A DNA stretch of 10,652 nucleotides from Halanaerobiales bacterium (GTDB lineage: Bacteria; Bacillota_F; Halanaerobiia; Halanaerobiales; DTU029). The stretch spans positions 1 to 10,652 of the forward strand of contig JADQBV010000392.1 in assembly GCA_016278415.1 (NCBI GenBank). Direction: 5' to 3'. A model generated the notes under the pieces. It saw nothing but the letters and a program-made list of their open reading frames with translations. It ran no database searches and was not told the origin of the DNA. A program made the position numbers and the translations under genes. This document shows positions 1 to 7,793 of this stretch, piece after piece (position 1 is the first letter of the stretch; each line of letters starts with the position of its first letter).

Positions 1-1
1 T

Positions 2-445
2 GTTTTAAGTCGTATTACTGGTTTGTTTAGTCGAAGAAATTTTAATATAAATAGTCTAAATGTAGGAGAGACTGAAAACCCTGAATACTCAAGAATGACT
101 ATCGAGTTGAATGCTGATGACCGCACTCTGGATCAGGTAAAAAAACAACTTAATAAATTGATTGAAGTTATTAAAATTGACGAACTTGATAGAAGTAACA
201 TTGTAGACCGTGATTTAGCCTTGATACGTGTTGAGTGTACTAGAGAACACCGGTCAGAGATTATTCAGATTGTTGATACTTTCAGGGGCAAAGTAGTCGA
301 TCTTTCAACAGACAGTATTATGGTAGAAGCAACAGGTACAGAAAATAAAATTGAAGCATTAATAGAAATATTAAGAGACTTTGGTATAAAAGATGTAGTT
401 AGAACTGGTATAATTGCCCTTAATCGCGGTCAAATTGTGGATTAA
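2..445 (+). CDS. ilvN: Acetolactate synthase small (regulatory) subunit, 5' end cut by window edge
   Basis: Regulatory subunit of acetohydroxyacid synthase. It binds the catalytic IlvB subunit, stimulates it and confers valine feedback inhibition in the first common step of branched-chain amino acid synthesis. The frame is open from base 2 and reads VLSRITGLFSRRNFNINSL, the usual N-terminal ACT-domain start of IlvN, so the TTG at 23 is internal and the true start lies before the window. About 147 residues are visible against roughly 160-170 for the family, so only some 15 residues are missing. The ACT domain continues through SRMTIEL, followed by the C-terminal IlvN domain (LALIRVECTREHRSEI, then FRGKVVDL and DSIMVEATG). 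ilvB probably lies just upstream. Identification is from motif recognition and is firm. Confidence 0.95.
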   Translation, partial: VLSRITGLFSRRNFNINSLNVGETENPEYSRMTIELNADDRTLDQVKKQLNKLIEVIKIDELDRSNIVDRDLALIRVECTREHRSEIIQIVDTFRGKVVDLSTDSIMVEATGTENKIEALIEILRDFGIKDVVRTGIIALNRGQIVD

Positions 446-623
446 AAGGTTGTTTTCTTTTTCTACAAATTAGGTATTGAATAGTATTATTCAAGAAACT
501 AGGTTTTAATAATCTAGGATATATTATTTGTTTTTTAGTTACACTGTGTTTTCAAATTGTTTAAAGGACTATTGTCTGGTTAAACTAATAATTGATTAAA
601 AAAGAATTCAAGGAGTGAGTTAA
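446..623 (+). other. ilvN-ilvC spacer with a short perfect inverted repeat
   Basis: This 178-bp AT-rich spacer is much longer than the gaps between most genes of the cluster. It holds a perfect inverted repeat, ttgaata / tattcaa, at 477-483 and 488-494 around a 4-base loop. No T-run follows, so it is not a standard terminator. I found no convincing promoter: TTGTTT at 557-562 with 17-bp spacing to TTAAAC at 580-585 is weak. The last bases carry the ilvC ribosome binding site, aaggag at 610-615. Confidence 0.35.
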
Positions 624-1616
624 ATGGTAGAGATGTATTATGATCAAGATGCTAATTTGGATTTATTGGCAGATAAAACTATAGCTGTTATCGGTTATGG
701 TAGTCAGGGGCACGCTCAAGCACAAAACCTAAAAGATAGCGGTTTGAATGTTATTATAGGACTTAGAGAAAGTAGTGAAAGTGTTACAGTAGCCAAAGCT
801 GATGGTTTTGAGGTTTATTCTACAGCTGAAGCAGCGGCAAAAGCAGATGTCATTCAAATATTGATTCCTGATGAAATTCAAGGTAAGGTATATTATAAGG
901 ATATAAAGCCTAATTTAGAAGAAGGAAATGCACTAGTGTTTTCACATGGTTTTAATATACATTTTGGGCAGATTGTACCGCCAGAGAATGTTGATGTTTT
1001 TATGGTTGCCCCTAAAAGCCCTGGTCATCTGGTTAGACGTACATATGCAGAGGGTAAGGGTGTACCAGGTTTATTAGCTGTTGAACAGGACTTTAGTGGT
1101 CGTGCCCAGGCAGTTGGTTTAGCATATGCTAAGGGAATAGGCTGTACTAGAGCAGGTGTTATTAAAACTACTTTTAAAGAGGAAACTGAGACTGACCTAT
1201 TCGGTGAACAGGTTGTACTTTGTGGTGGAACAACTGCACTTATAAAAGGTGGTTTTGAGACACTAGTTAATGCTGGTTATCAACCTGAAGTAGCTTATTT
1301 TGAATGTCTTCATGAATTAAAGCTTATTGTTGATCTTCTATATGAAGGTGGATTAAGCAATATGAGGTATTCCATAAGTGGGACTGCTCAATATGGGGAT
1401 ATCACAGTTGGACCTAGAATTATTACTGAGGATGTTAAAAAAGAGATGGAAGCTGTACTAGGAGATATTCAGTCTGGTAAATTTGCTCGCGATTGGATCT
1501 TAGAGAATCAAGCTAATAGACCACACTTTAATGCCTTAACCAAACAAGACGAAGATTCCTTATTAGAAAAAGTAGGAAGTAAATTAAGGAATATGATGTC
1601 CTGGATTAAGTCCTAA
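624..1616 (+). CDS. ilvC: Ketol-acid reductoisomerase (class I, short form)
   Basis: Converts 2-acetolactate to 2,3-dihydroxyisovalerate, and acetohydroxybutyrate to the isoleucine precursor, using Mg2+ and a nicotinamide cofactor in the cytoplasm. The 330-residue length fits class I. The Rossmann motif GYGSQG is at residues 24-29. The cofactor-phosphate loop has R48, S51 and S53, which by family rules suggests NADPH preference (inference). Candidate catalytic and metal residues are all present: H108 (SHGFNIHFG), D191 and E195 (ETDLFGEQ), E227, E231 and S252. The ATG at 624 is preceded by aaggag at 610-615 with good spacing and gives the standard N-terminus before [13 protein letters not shown] stop at 1614-1616 lies 16 bp before leuA, implying cotranscription. 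Confidence 0.98.
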   Translation: MVEMYYDQDANLDLLADKTIAVIGYGSQGHAQAQNLKDSGLNVIIGLRESSESVTVAKADGFEVYSTAEAAAKADVIQILIPDEIQGKVYYKDIKPNLEEGNALVFSHGFNIHFGQIVPPENVDVFMVAPKSPGHLVRRTYAEGKGVPGLLAVEQDFSGRAQAVGLAYAKGIGCTRAGVIKTTFKEETETDLFGEQVVLCGGTTALIKGGFETLVNAGYQPEVAYFECLHELKLIVDLLYEGGLSNMRYSISGTAQYGDITVGPRIITEDVKKEMEAVLGDIQSGKFARDWILENQANRPHFNALTKQDEDSLLEKVGSKLRNMMSWIKS

Positions 1617-1632
1617 GGAAGGGTGTGCATTG

Positions 1633-3147
1633 ATGGATCGAATTAAAATATTTGATACTACTTTGCGTGATGGGGAACAGTCTCCAGGTGTTAGTTTAAT
1701 TACAGAAGAAAAGTTGACTATCGCCAGGCAGTTAGGTCGTTTGAAGGTAGATGTCATTGAAGCTGGTTTTCCTATTGCTTCAGTTGGTGACTTTCAATCA
1801 GTAAAATCGATTGCTGATAATGTGAGAGACGTTGAGGTTACAGGTTTAGCTAGGTCAAATTTTAAAGATATTGATCGTGCCTGGGAAGCCTTAAAAGGTG
1901 GAGAAAACCCTAGGATACATGTTTTTATAGCGACGTCTCCTATTCATATGAAATATAAGTTAAGAATGACAGAAGAACAGGTTTTAGAGAGGGCTATTGA
2001 AGCGGTAAAATATGCTGCTAAATATACAAGTAATATTGAGTTTTCTGCTGAGGATGCTTCTCGTAGTGAAGTAGAGTTTTTAGCTCGTTTATTTGAGAAA
2101 GTTATAGATGCAGGTGCTAAAGTTTTGAATATACCCGATACCGTAGGTTATGCTGTTCCTGCAGAGTTTGGCAAGATGATTGCTGGGGTTAGAAATAGTG
2201 TACCCAATATTGATAAAGCTGAGATAAGTGTACATTGTCATAATGATCTTGGTCTCGCTGTAGCAAATAGTTTAGCTGCTATTGAAAATGGTGCTAGACA
2301 GATTGAAGTAGCTGTTAATGGTATTGGCGAAAGGGCGGGAAATACTGCCCTTGAAGAATTGATAATGACTCTGAGAACAAGGAAAGATTTTTATAACCTT
2401 GACATAAGTCAGGATACTACTCAAATAATGAGACTTAGCAAAATGGTTTCAAGTTTCACTGGAATGGAAATTCAACCTAATAAAGCGATTGTCGGTAAAA
2501 ATGCCTTTGCTCATGAATCAGGTATTCATCAAGATGGCGTGATAAAGGAGCGCACTACCTATGAAATTATGGATGCGCAAAGTATTGGCCTTGAGGAAAA
2601 TTCTCTAGTACTTGGAAAACACTCTGGACGTCATGCCTTTCGTGAATTTGTAAGTGATTTGGGTTATGAACTTGATGAAGATACTTTTGAAGATGTATTC
2701 AGGAAGTTTAAAAATTTGGCAGACAAGAAAAAGAAACTTAGTGCTGTAGATATTGAGGCTTTAATTAATAACGAAATATATTCAGCTGAAAGTGTCTATG
2801 AATTAGAATATGTATCTGTAAATACTGGTAATACTATTCTTCCTAATGCTACTTTGAAGCTGAAAAGAGAAGACGAAGTCTTAGAGACAGCTGCTTGTAG
2901 TGGTGATGGTCCTGTAGATGCTATCTTTAAAGGTATTAATGATATTGTTAAGATAGATAATCTCAAACTCATTTCATATAAGATTGATGCTGTTACTGAG
3001 GGAACAGATGCCCTTGGAGAAGTAATTATCAAGCTTGGTATTGATGGGAAGACATATATTGGACATTCAGCACAGACAGATATAACCTATGCCAGCGCAC
3101 TGGCATATCTAGACGCTATAAATAAGTATATGACAGTATTAAAGTGA
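1633..3147 (+). CDS. leuA: 2-isopropylmalate synthase
   Basis: Condenses acetyl-CoA with 2-ketoisovalerate, the committed step of leucine synthesis. The ATG at 1633 gives 504 residues; an in-frame TTG lies directly before it at 1630, but the aaggaaggg at 1615-1623 suits the ATG. The N-terminal HMGL-like TIM barrel begins with DTTLRDGEQSPG (residues 8-19). The metal site is H201 and H203 (HCHNDLG) plus N237 (NGIGERAGN). The linker region carries AHESGIHQDG (293-302) and GKHSGRH (328-334). The C-terminal part from about residue 385 is the LeuA dimer domain that binds leucine for feedback inhibition. Presence of this domain, the length of about 500 residues and the neighbours favour LeuA over citramalate or homocitrate synthase, though related reactions cannot be excluded from sequence alone. 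Confidence 0.95.
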   Translation: MDRIKIFDTTLRDGEQSPGVSLITEEKLTIARQLGRLKVDVIEAGFPIASVGDFQSVKSIADNVRDVEVTGLARSNFKDIDRAWEALKGGENPRIHVFIATSPIHMKYKLRMTEEQVLERAIEAVKYAAKYTSNIEFSAEDASRSEVEFLARLFEKVIDAGAKVLNIPDTVGYAVPAEFGKMIAGVRNSVPNIDKAEISVHCHNDLGLAVANSLAAIENGARQIEVAVNGIGERAGNTALEELIMTLRTRKDFYNLDISQDTTQIMRLSKMVSSFTGMEIQPNKAIVGKNAFAHESGIHQDGVIKERTTYEIMDAQSIGLEENSLVLGKHSGRHAFREFVSDLGYELDEDTFEDVFRKFKNLADKKKKLSAVDIEALINNEIYSAESVYELEYVSVNTGNTILPNATLKLKREDEVLETAACSGDGPVDAIFKGINDIVKIDNLKLISYKIDAVTEGTDALGEVIIKLGIDGKTYIGHSAQTDITYASALAYLDAINKYMTVLK

Positions 3148-3153
3148 TTACTT

Positions 3154-3252
3154 AGTTTCAGTGGTATTTGTTATACTGAAACTTAGAGGAACAAATCCTG
3201 GGACTTACTGCTACTTACAATCGTAAGGGAAAGAGTCTAGTAGCAGTTAGTC
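3154..3252 (+). other. Structured leuA-leuC intergenic RNA segment (two hairpins)
   Basis: The 142-bp gap between leuA and leuC contains two strong inverted repeats. The first is a perfect 9-bp stem, agtttcagt at 3154-3162 with actgaaact at 3175-3183, around a 12-base loop. The second pairs gacttactgctac (3202-3214) with gtagcagttagtc (3240-3252), 12 of 13 positions matched, and encloses a small hairpin cttac/gtaag (3214-3218 and 3223-3227). Neither is followed by a T-run, so they do not look like intrinsic terminators, and I see no T-box or other riboswitch motif. A role in mRNA processing, stability or leuC expression is inference. The leuC ribosome binding site follows at 3275-3282. Confidence 0.5.
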
Positions 3253-3289
3253 ATGAGGGTAATATAAGTAAAATAAGGGAGGAATTCAT

Positions 3290-4552
3290 ATGGGAATGAC
3301 GATGGTAGAGAAAATAATCGCAGCTCATACTGAGTATGATACCGTTAAACCAGGTCAGATAGTTAATGCCCGGGTTGATATGGTACTTGGCAATGATGTT
3401 ACAACCCCTGTAGCAATTAAAGAATTTAATAAAATTGGTGTTGATAAGGTATTTGATAAGGATAAAGTGGCTATCGTGCCTGATCACTTTACTCCAAATA
3501 AAGACATCAAGTCGGCAGAGCATGCAAAGATGATTAGGGAATTTGCTCGTAAATATGAAATTACTAATTATTTTGAAATAGGTCAGATGGGTATTGAGCA
3601 CTGTTTATTACCAGAAAAGGGTTTGGCATTACCAGGTCAGATTATAGTAGGAGCAGACTCTCATACCTGTACTTATGGTGCATTAAATGCATTGGCTACA
3701 GGTGTTGGAAGTACAGATATTGCTGCAGCTATGGCAACAGGGTATCTATGGTTTAGGGTTCCTGAAACTATTAAATTTGTATATTCAGGGGAGTTAAATC
3801 CTTGGGTAAGTGGTAAAGATTTAATTCTATATACAATAGGTGATATAGGTGTAGATGGGGCATTGTATCAAGCTATGGAGTTTACCGGTGAAGTGATTGA
3901 AAATCTTTCTATTGATGGAAGAATGACTATGTCCAATATGGCTATCGAGGCTGGAGGTAAATGTGGTCTTATTGCTTGTGATAATACAACTGAGGATTAC
4001 TTGAAAGATAGGGCAACTCGTGAATATAAATCATATAGTGGTGATTCAGATGCTAAGTATGCTAAGGTTATTGAATATGATGTCAGTAAAATAGAACCAC
4101 AGGTTGCTTTCCCTCACCTTCCAGAAAATACACATCCAGTAAGTGAGGCTGGGGATATTAAGATAGACCAATCTATTATTGGTTCATGTACTAATGGTCG
4201 TATTGAAGATTTAAGAATAGCTGCAGAAGTACTAAAAGGCAACAAAGTACATCAGGATGTAAGATGTATTATATTCCCTGGAACTCAAGAGATATATAAA
4301 CAGGCAGTAAAGGAAGGGCTTGTTGAAATATTTATAGATGCTGGTGTGGCCTTTAGTACACCAACATGTGGACCATGTCTGGGTGGACATATGGGTATCT
4401 TGGCTAAGGGTGAAAAGGCCATTGCAACTACTAATCGTAACTTTGTTGGAAGAATGGGTCATCCTGAGAGTGAAGTATACCTATCCAATCCTGCTGTAGC
4501 AGCAGCTTCAGCTATCAAGGGTTATATCGCTCATCCTGAGGAGGTTATTTAA
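3290..4552 (+). CDS. leuC: 3-isopropylmalate dehydratase large subunit
   Basis: With LeuD it forms isopropylmalate isomerase, which interconverts 2- and 3-isopropylmalate through a [4Fe-4S] cluster. The 420-residue length is that of the HacA/LeuC2-type large subunit common in archaea and anaerobic bacteria, shorter than the roughly 465-residue enterobacterial type. The aconitase-fold core shows [18 protein letters not shown] and the three cluster cysteines C300 (GSCTNGR), C360 and C363 ([10 protein letters not shown]). The start at 3290 has aagggagg 7 bases upstream and begins [13 protein letters not shown], as usual. The stop overlaps the leuD start (taatg). HacA-type proteins also serve homoaconitate hydration in lysine synthesis; the leuA and ilv neighbours make leucine the best reading. 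Confidence 0.96.
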   Translation: MGMTMVEKIIAAHTEYDTVKPGQIVNARVDMVLGNDVTTPVAIKEFNKIGVDKVFDKDKVAIVPDHFTPNKDIKSAEHAKMIREFARKYEITNYFEIGQMGIEHCLLPEKGLALPGQIIVGADSHTCTYGALNALATGVGSTDIAAAMATGYLWFRVPETIKFVYSGELNPWVSGKDLILYTIGDIGVDGALYQAMEFTGEVIENLSIDGRMTMSNMAIEAGGKCGLIACDNTTEDYLKDRATREYKSYSGDSDAKYAKVIEYDVSKIEPQVAFPHLPENTHPVSEAGDIKIDQSIIGSCTNGRIEDLRIAAEVLKGNKVHQDVRCIIFPGTQEIYKQAVKEGLVEIFIDAGVAFSTPTCGPCLGGHMGILAKGEKAIATTNRNFVGRMGHPESEVYLSNPAVAAASAIKGYIAHPEEVI

Positions 4553-5043
4553 TGAAGTTATCAGGGAAAGTTTTTAAATACGGAGATAACGTAGATACAG
4601 ATGTTATTATACCAGCTCGATATCTTAATAGTTCAGATCCTAAAGAGTTGGCAAAACACTGTATGGAAGACATAGATGAAAATTTTGCTAAAGAAGTAGA
4701 AGATGGAGACATTATTATCGGTGGCAGGAACTTTGGTTCTGGTAGTTCTCGTGAACACGCACCGATAGCTATTAAAGCTGCAGGGGTTTCTTGTGTAATC
4801 GCTGAGAGTTTTGCTAGAATATTTTATCGTAATTCCATTAATATTGGTCTTCCTATTCTTGTTTCTGTAGAGGCGGCTAAGAATATTGAACCTACTGCCA
4901 AAATAGAAGTTGATTTAGATACAGGTAAGATTACAGACATTGATAGTAATAAAACATACCAGGCAGAACCATTTCCTGAGTATATGCAGGAATTAATCAA
5001 AGCTGGTGGCCTGATTGAAAAGGTCAAAAAGGAGGTTGGGTAG
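4552..5043 (+). CDS. leuD: 3-isopropylmalate dehydratase small subunit
   Basis: Small swivel-domain subunit of isopropylmalate isomerase, partner of LeuC. Its 163 residues are normal for the short LeuD class. Visible signatures are [19 protein letters not shown] at residues 8-26 and [15 protein letters not shown] at residues 57-71, the latter holding the substrate-binding serines and arginine. The segment after RYLN (about residues 24-40) is the loop that in this family distinguishes isopropylmalate from homoaconitate; I cannot assign it securely by eye. The ATG overlaps the leuC stop by one base and uses gaggagg (4538-4544) inside leuC, typical of translational coupling. It abuts leuB directly. 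Confidence 0.96.
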   Translation: MKLSGKVFKYGDNVDTDVIIPARYLNSSDPKELAKHCMEDIDENFAKEVEDGDIIIGGRNFGSGSSREHAPIAIKAAGVSCVIAESFARIFYRNSINIGLPILVSVEAAKNIEPTAKIEVDLDTGKITDIDSNKTYQAEPFPEYMQELIKAGGLIEKVKKEVG

Positions 5044-6093
5044 ATGCCGAAGATAGCATTAATACCTGGTGATGGTATAGGTAAAGAGGTAGTTAGAGAG
5101 GGCATGAAGGTTTTAGAGTACTTTAATGCTAAAAATAACTTGAATATTTCCTTTGAAGAATTTGACCTAGGTGCAGCTCGTTATTTGAAAACAGGCGAAC
5201 TGGTTTCTCAAGATACATTGGATAAATTAGAAAGCTTTGATGCTATTTATTTGGGAGCAGTTGGTGACCCAGCTGTACAGCCAGGAGTATTGGAAAAGGG
5301 TATATTATTAAAATTACGCTTCTATTTTGATCAATACGTTAACCTAAGACCTGTTAAATTATATAATGAAAAATTTACTCCCTTAAAAAATAAGGGTGTT
5401 GATGATATTAACTTTATGGTTGTACGAGAAAATACTGAGGGTATATATGCCGGTATTGGTGGTAACTTGAAGAAAGATACCCCTGATGAGATTGCTACTC
5501 AGGAGATGATTTCAACTCGTAAAGGTGTTGATCGTATTATTAAATATGCCTTTGAATATGCACAGGAGACTGGTGGGAAGTTAACTCTTTGTGATAAGAG
5601 TAATGTTCTTACTTATGCCCATGGTCTCTGGCAGAGGGCATTTAAGGAAATGGCTAAAAACTATACAGATGTTAAATCTGATCATTATTTAGTAGATGCC
5701 ATTACTATGAAGATGGTAAGAAATCCTGAGATATTCGATGTTATTGTAACTTGTAATATCTTTGGGGATATAATAACTGACCTTGGCGCAGAATTACAAG
5801 GTGGTATGGGTCTAGCAGCTTCAGGAAATATTAATCCTGATACAGTTTCTATGTTTGAACCTGTTCATGGTTCTGCCCCAGATATAGCAGGACAAAATAT
5901 TGCTAATCCACTAGCTGCAATTATGTCAGCTGGTATGATTCTTGAGTATCTTGGCCATGCTGATTTAAATAGTAAAGTTGATGCTGTTGTTAGAAAAGCA
6001 CTCAACGAGAATGTACTTACTAAAGATATGGGTGGAGAACTAAGTACATCTGAACTCGGTGACGAAATCGTTAAGATGCTTAAGAGTATCTAG
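5044..6093 (+). CDS. leuB: 3-isopropylmalate dehydrogenase (isocitrate/isopropylmalate dehydrogenase family)
   Basis: Predicted NAD-dependent oxidative decarboxylation of 3-isopropylmalate to 2-ketoisocaproate, completing the leucine keto acid. The 349-residue protein has IPGDGIG at 7-13, substrate arginines R92, R102 and R128, Y135 (VRENTEGIYAG), catalytic K185, and metal-binding D218, D242 and D246. D280 in HGSAPDIAG at the position expected for the nucleotide ribose supports NAD. The block LLKLRFYFDQYVNLRPVKL resembles the D-malate/tartrate dehydrogenase (DmlA/TtuC) branch more than classical LeuB (FANLRP), so substrate range may be broad. Position directly after leuD, with tag then atg abutting and aaaggaggt inside leuD, makes isopropylmalate the likely substrate. 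No strong terminator follows before the T-box region. Confidence 0.88.
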   Translation: MPKIALIPGDGIGKEVVREGMKVLEYFNAKNNLNISFEEFDLGAARYLKTGELVSQDTLDKLESFDAIYLGAVGDPAVQPGVLEKGILLKLRFYFDQYVNLRPVKLYNEKFTPLKNKGVDDINFMVVRENTEGIYAGIGGNLKKDTPDEIATQEMISTRKGVDRIIKYAFEYAQETGGKLTLCDKSNVLTYAHGLWQRAFKEMAKNYTDVKSDHYLVDAITMKMVRNPEIFDVIVTCNIFGDIITDLGAELQGGMGLAASGNINPDTVSMFEPVHGSAPDIAGQNIANPLAAIMSAGMILEYLGHADLNSKVDAVVRKALNENVLTKDMGGELSTSELGDEIVKMLKSI

Positions 6094-6109
6094 TAGAGCA
6101 ACTATGCTT

Positions 6110-6115
6110 TATAAT
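6110..6115 (+). promoter_or_regulatory. Candidate -10 box for the T-box leader transcript
   Basis: A perfect TATAAT lies 17 bp after the leuB stop, which would place a start site near 6122. No good -35 hexamer is found 16-18 bp upstream. A second candidate, TATAAC at 6190-6195, would start transcription close to the compact Stem I described below. Readthrough from leuB is equally possible because no terminator separates leuB from the leader. Confidence 0.35.
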
Positions 6116-6204
6116 TTAATAAGCAAAGAATCTTAAGAAACTAAAGATAGTTCGTAGTTCAAAGTTCAATTTGTATTTTATGATAAAACTATAACTAAAT
6201 ATAT

Positions 6205-6426
6205 ATAAATCTAAGAAAGGGATTAAGCCACCCTTGAGATGAATTTTGAAAGGTTACGCTTATTGTAACTTATTAGGAATATCCGGTTAATACCGTTATT
6301 CATAAAAATATTTCTTTAGTGAAATATATATGGGAGACTATTATACTTTTCTTATTCAATAATAGTAAAGCTTGGTGGTACCGTGTTGATGATGACACCC
6401 TTGCAATTTGCAAGGGTGTTTTGTGT
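6205..6426 (+). promoter_or_regulatory. T-box riboswitch (tRNA-sensing antitermination leader)
   Basis: The T-box core ttggtggtaccgtg at 6372-6385 matches the consensus AGGGTGGNACCGCG at 11 of 14 positions. The tRNA-binding UGGU is at 6376-6379; its last U predicts discriminator base A. The antiterminator can form from GUGU 6383-6386 with ACAC 6395-6398 and GG 6374-6375 with CC 6399-6400, using bases of the terminator's 5' arm. Upstream hairpins are 6337-6344/6359-6366 (8 bp, Stem III position), 6308-6314/6321-6327, 6284-6287/6292-6295 and 6251-6257/6265-6271. The candidate Stem I is short: helix 6217-6221/6231-6235, a kink-turn (UAA bulge, then GA opposite GA 6236-6237) and lower helix 6209-6211/6238-6240. 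The loop holds GCC at 6227-6229 followed by A, suggesting an alanine specifier. UUA at 6223-6225 (leucine) is the alternative. The T-box call is firm; the specifier is tentative. Confidence 0.88.
6395..6426 (+). terminator. Rho-independent terminator of the T-box leader
   Basis: An 11-bp perfect stem, acacccttgca (6395-6405) with tgcaagggtgt (6409-6419), closes a 3-base loop and runs into a short T-rich tail (ttttgtgt). Its 5' arm is shared with the antiterminator, the defining regulatory switch of T-box leaders. It may also stop readthrough from the leu operon when the cognate tRNA is charged. Confidence 0.88.
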
Positions 6427-6550
6427 ATATATGTACTAATATTTTAAATAGATAATCTCAAGAAAATTTCATTAAAATCATTACTATGTTTTGAGTGGTG
6501 ATGTTTACCATTGGTTTATAGAATACACTGTACAAAGGGGTTGTTTTATA

Positions 6551-7732
6551 ATGAAAAATTTATTTTCTGATCGTATTATGGATGTCCCAAAATCCTTTAT
6601 TCGGGAAATATTAAAGGTTGCTATAAATCCAGAGATTATTTCTTTTGCAGGTGGATTACCTAATAAGGATCTTTTCCCAGTAAATGGAATACAGCAGGCT
6701 GCAAATTTCCAGTTTGATAATTTTGGTAAGGATATTTTACAATATAGCAGTACAGAAGGGTATTTACCGTTGAGGGAATATATTGCAGATAGATATAAAG
6801 AGAACAAAAATCTTGATATTTCAGCGGATAATATTCTGATTACTAGTGGTTCACAGCAAGCCCTGGATCTGTTAGCCAAGGTATTTTTAAATGAAGGAGA
6901 CGAGATAGTTATAGAAGAACCAGGTTATTTGGGTGCAATCCAGGCATTTTCTGTTTATCAACCATCATTTAAAACGGTACCTTTAAGAGAAAATGGAATG
7001 GATATTAACTGCTTAGAAAAAGTATTAAAAAACTCAGAGCCTAAATTAATTTATTTAGTTCCTAATTTTCAAAATCCATCAGGAGTTTCCTCATCTGAGA
7101 TTAATCGGGAACAGACATCTAATCTAATTAAGAACAAGGACATATATTTAGTTGAAGATGATCCTTACGGTGACTTAAGATATGTGGGGGATGATATCAA
7201 ATCGTTTAAAGAGTTCTTACCTGAAAAGACAATTTTACTTGGTTCATTTTCAAAGGTAGTAGCACCAGCTTTCAGAATTGGTTGGGTTGTAGCTAGTGAT
7301 GATGTTATGGATAAATTAATAACTGCAAAACAGGCTTCTGATTTACATACAAATTATTTAGGACAGCGCATTATGTATCAACATCTAATTTCTAATAGTA
7401 TAGATGAACATATCAAAAAGATTAAAAATAAATATAATAAACAAAGGGAGAAGATGTTATCTGCAATTAATATGTATTTACCAGAAAGTGTTTCATCAAC
7501 AAAACCAGAAGGTGGTATGTTTCTTTGGCTAACTCTCCCTGAAGAATTACAGGCAAAGGACTTGTTTGAGGTGGCTTTGAAGAAAAAAGTTGCCTTTGTC
7601 CCAGGAGACCCTTTTTATGTTGGCAAAAAGGGAGTAAATACACTAAGATTGAATTTTTCATGTACAAATGAAGATATGATAGAGGAAGGTATTAAAAGAC
7701 TGGGTGTTGCTATTGAGGAGCTATTGAATTAG
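6551..7732 (+). CDS. PLP-dependent aminotransferase, fold type I, LysN/2-aminoadipate aminotransferase-like
   Basis: Cytoplasmic aminotransferase of the LysN-like group, whose members use 2-aminoadipate, leucine, other branched-chain or aromatic amino acids with glutamate or 2-oxoglutarate. The ATG at 6551 (MKNLFSDRIM) gives 393 residues and has aaagggg about 10 bases upstream; an in-frame TTG at 6491 would add 20 atypical residues and is rejected. Landmarks are SFAGGLP near the N-terminus, LQYSSTEGY, the cofactor asparagine N175 (NFQNPSG), D203 and Y206 (VEDDPYGDLRY), Schiff-base lysine K235 (GSFSKVVAPAFRIGW) and carboxylate-binding R366 (NTLRLNFS). There is no MocR-type DNA-binding domain. 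The T-box upstream ties it to the charging of one tRNA, with discriminator A. Alanine or leucine formation is plausible; exact substrate is unknown. Confidence 0.9.
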   Translation: MKNLFSDRIMDVPKSFIREILKVAINPEIISFAGGLPNKDLFPVNGIQQAANFQFDNFGKDILQYSSTEGYLPLREYIADRYKENKNLDISADNILITSGSQQALDLLAKVFLNEGDEIVIEEPGYLGAIQAFSVYQPSFKTVPLRENGMDINCLEKVLKNSEPKLIYLVPNFQNPSGVSSSEINREQTSNLIKNKDIYLVEDDPYGDLRYVGDDIKSFKEFLPEKTILLGSFSKVVAPAFRIGWVVASDDVMDKLITAKQASDLHTNYLGQRIMYQHLISNSIDEHIKKIKNKYNKQREKMLSAINMYLPESVSSTKPEGGMFLWLTLPEELQAKDLFEVALKKKVAFVPGDPFYVGKKGVNTLRLNFSCTNEDMIEEGIKRLGVAIEELLN

Positions 7733-7764
7733 GACTAATTTAATTAAACCACTATTTCTTAGAA

Positions 7765-7793
7765 TTGGATTATAGATATGATAGGCTTAGAAT
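7765..7793 (+). promoter_or_regulatory. Candidate promoter for the second aminotransferase
   Basis: TTGGAT at 7765-7770 (3/6 to -35 consensus) and TAGAAT at 7788-7793 (5/6 to -10) are separated by 17 bp, in the 113-bp spacer between the two aminotransferase genes. A start near 7800 would leave a leader of about 46 bases. No terminator separates the two genes, so cotranscription is also possible. Confidence 0.3.

Noticed and set aside
23..445. TTG at 23 as the start of ilvN
   Set aside because: The frame is open upstream to base 2 and encodes conserved IlvN residues VLSRITG, so the start lies outside the window.
1630..1632. TTG as the start of leuA
   Set aside because: An ATG follows immediately at 1633 with suitable ribosome binding site spacing and gives the usual N-terminus.
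3251..3601. 116-codon antisense frame opposite the start of leuC, and other antisense frames at 2796-3032, 4232-4462, 4824-5105, 6505-6879 and 7467-7667
   Set aside because: They lie wholly or largely inside well-supported genes, lack recognisable domains and are explained by codon bias of the sense gene.
6491..6550. In-frame TTG extension of the first aminotransferase
   Set aside because: The added 20 residues do not resemble the family, and the ATG at 6551 has its own ribosome binding site.
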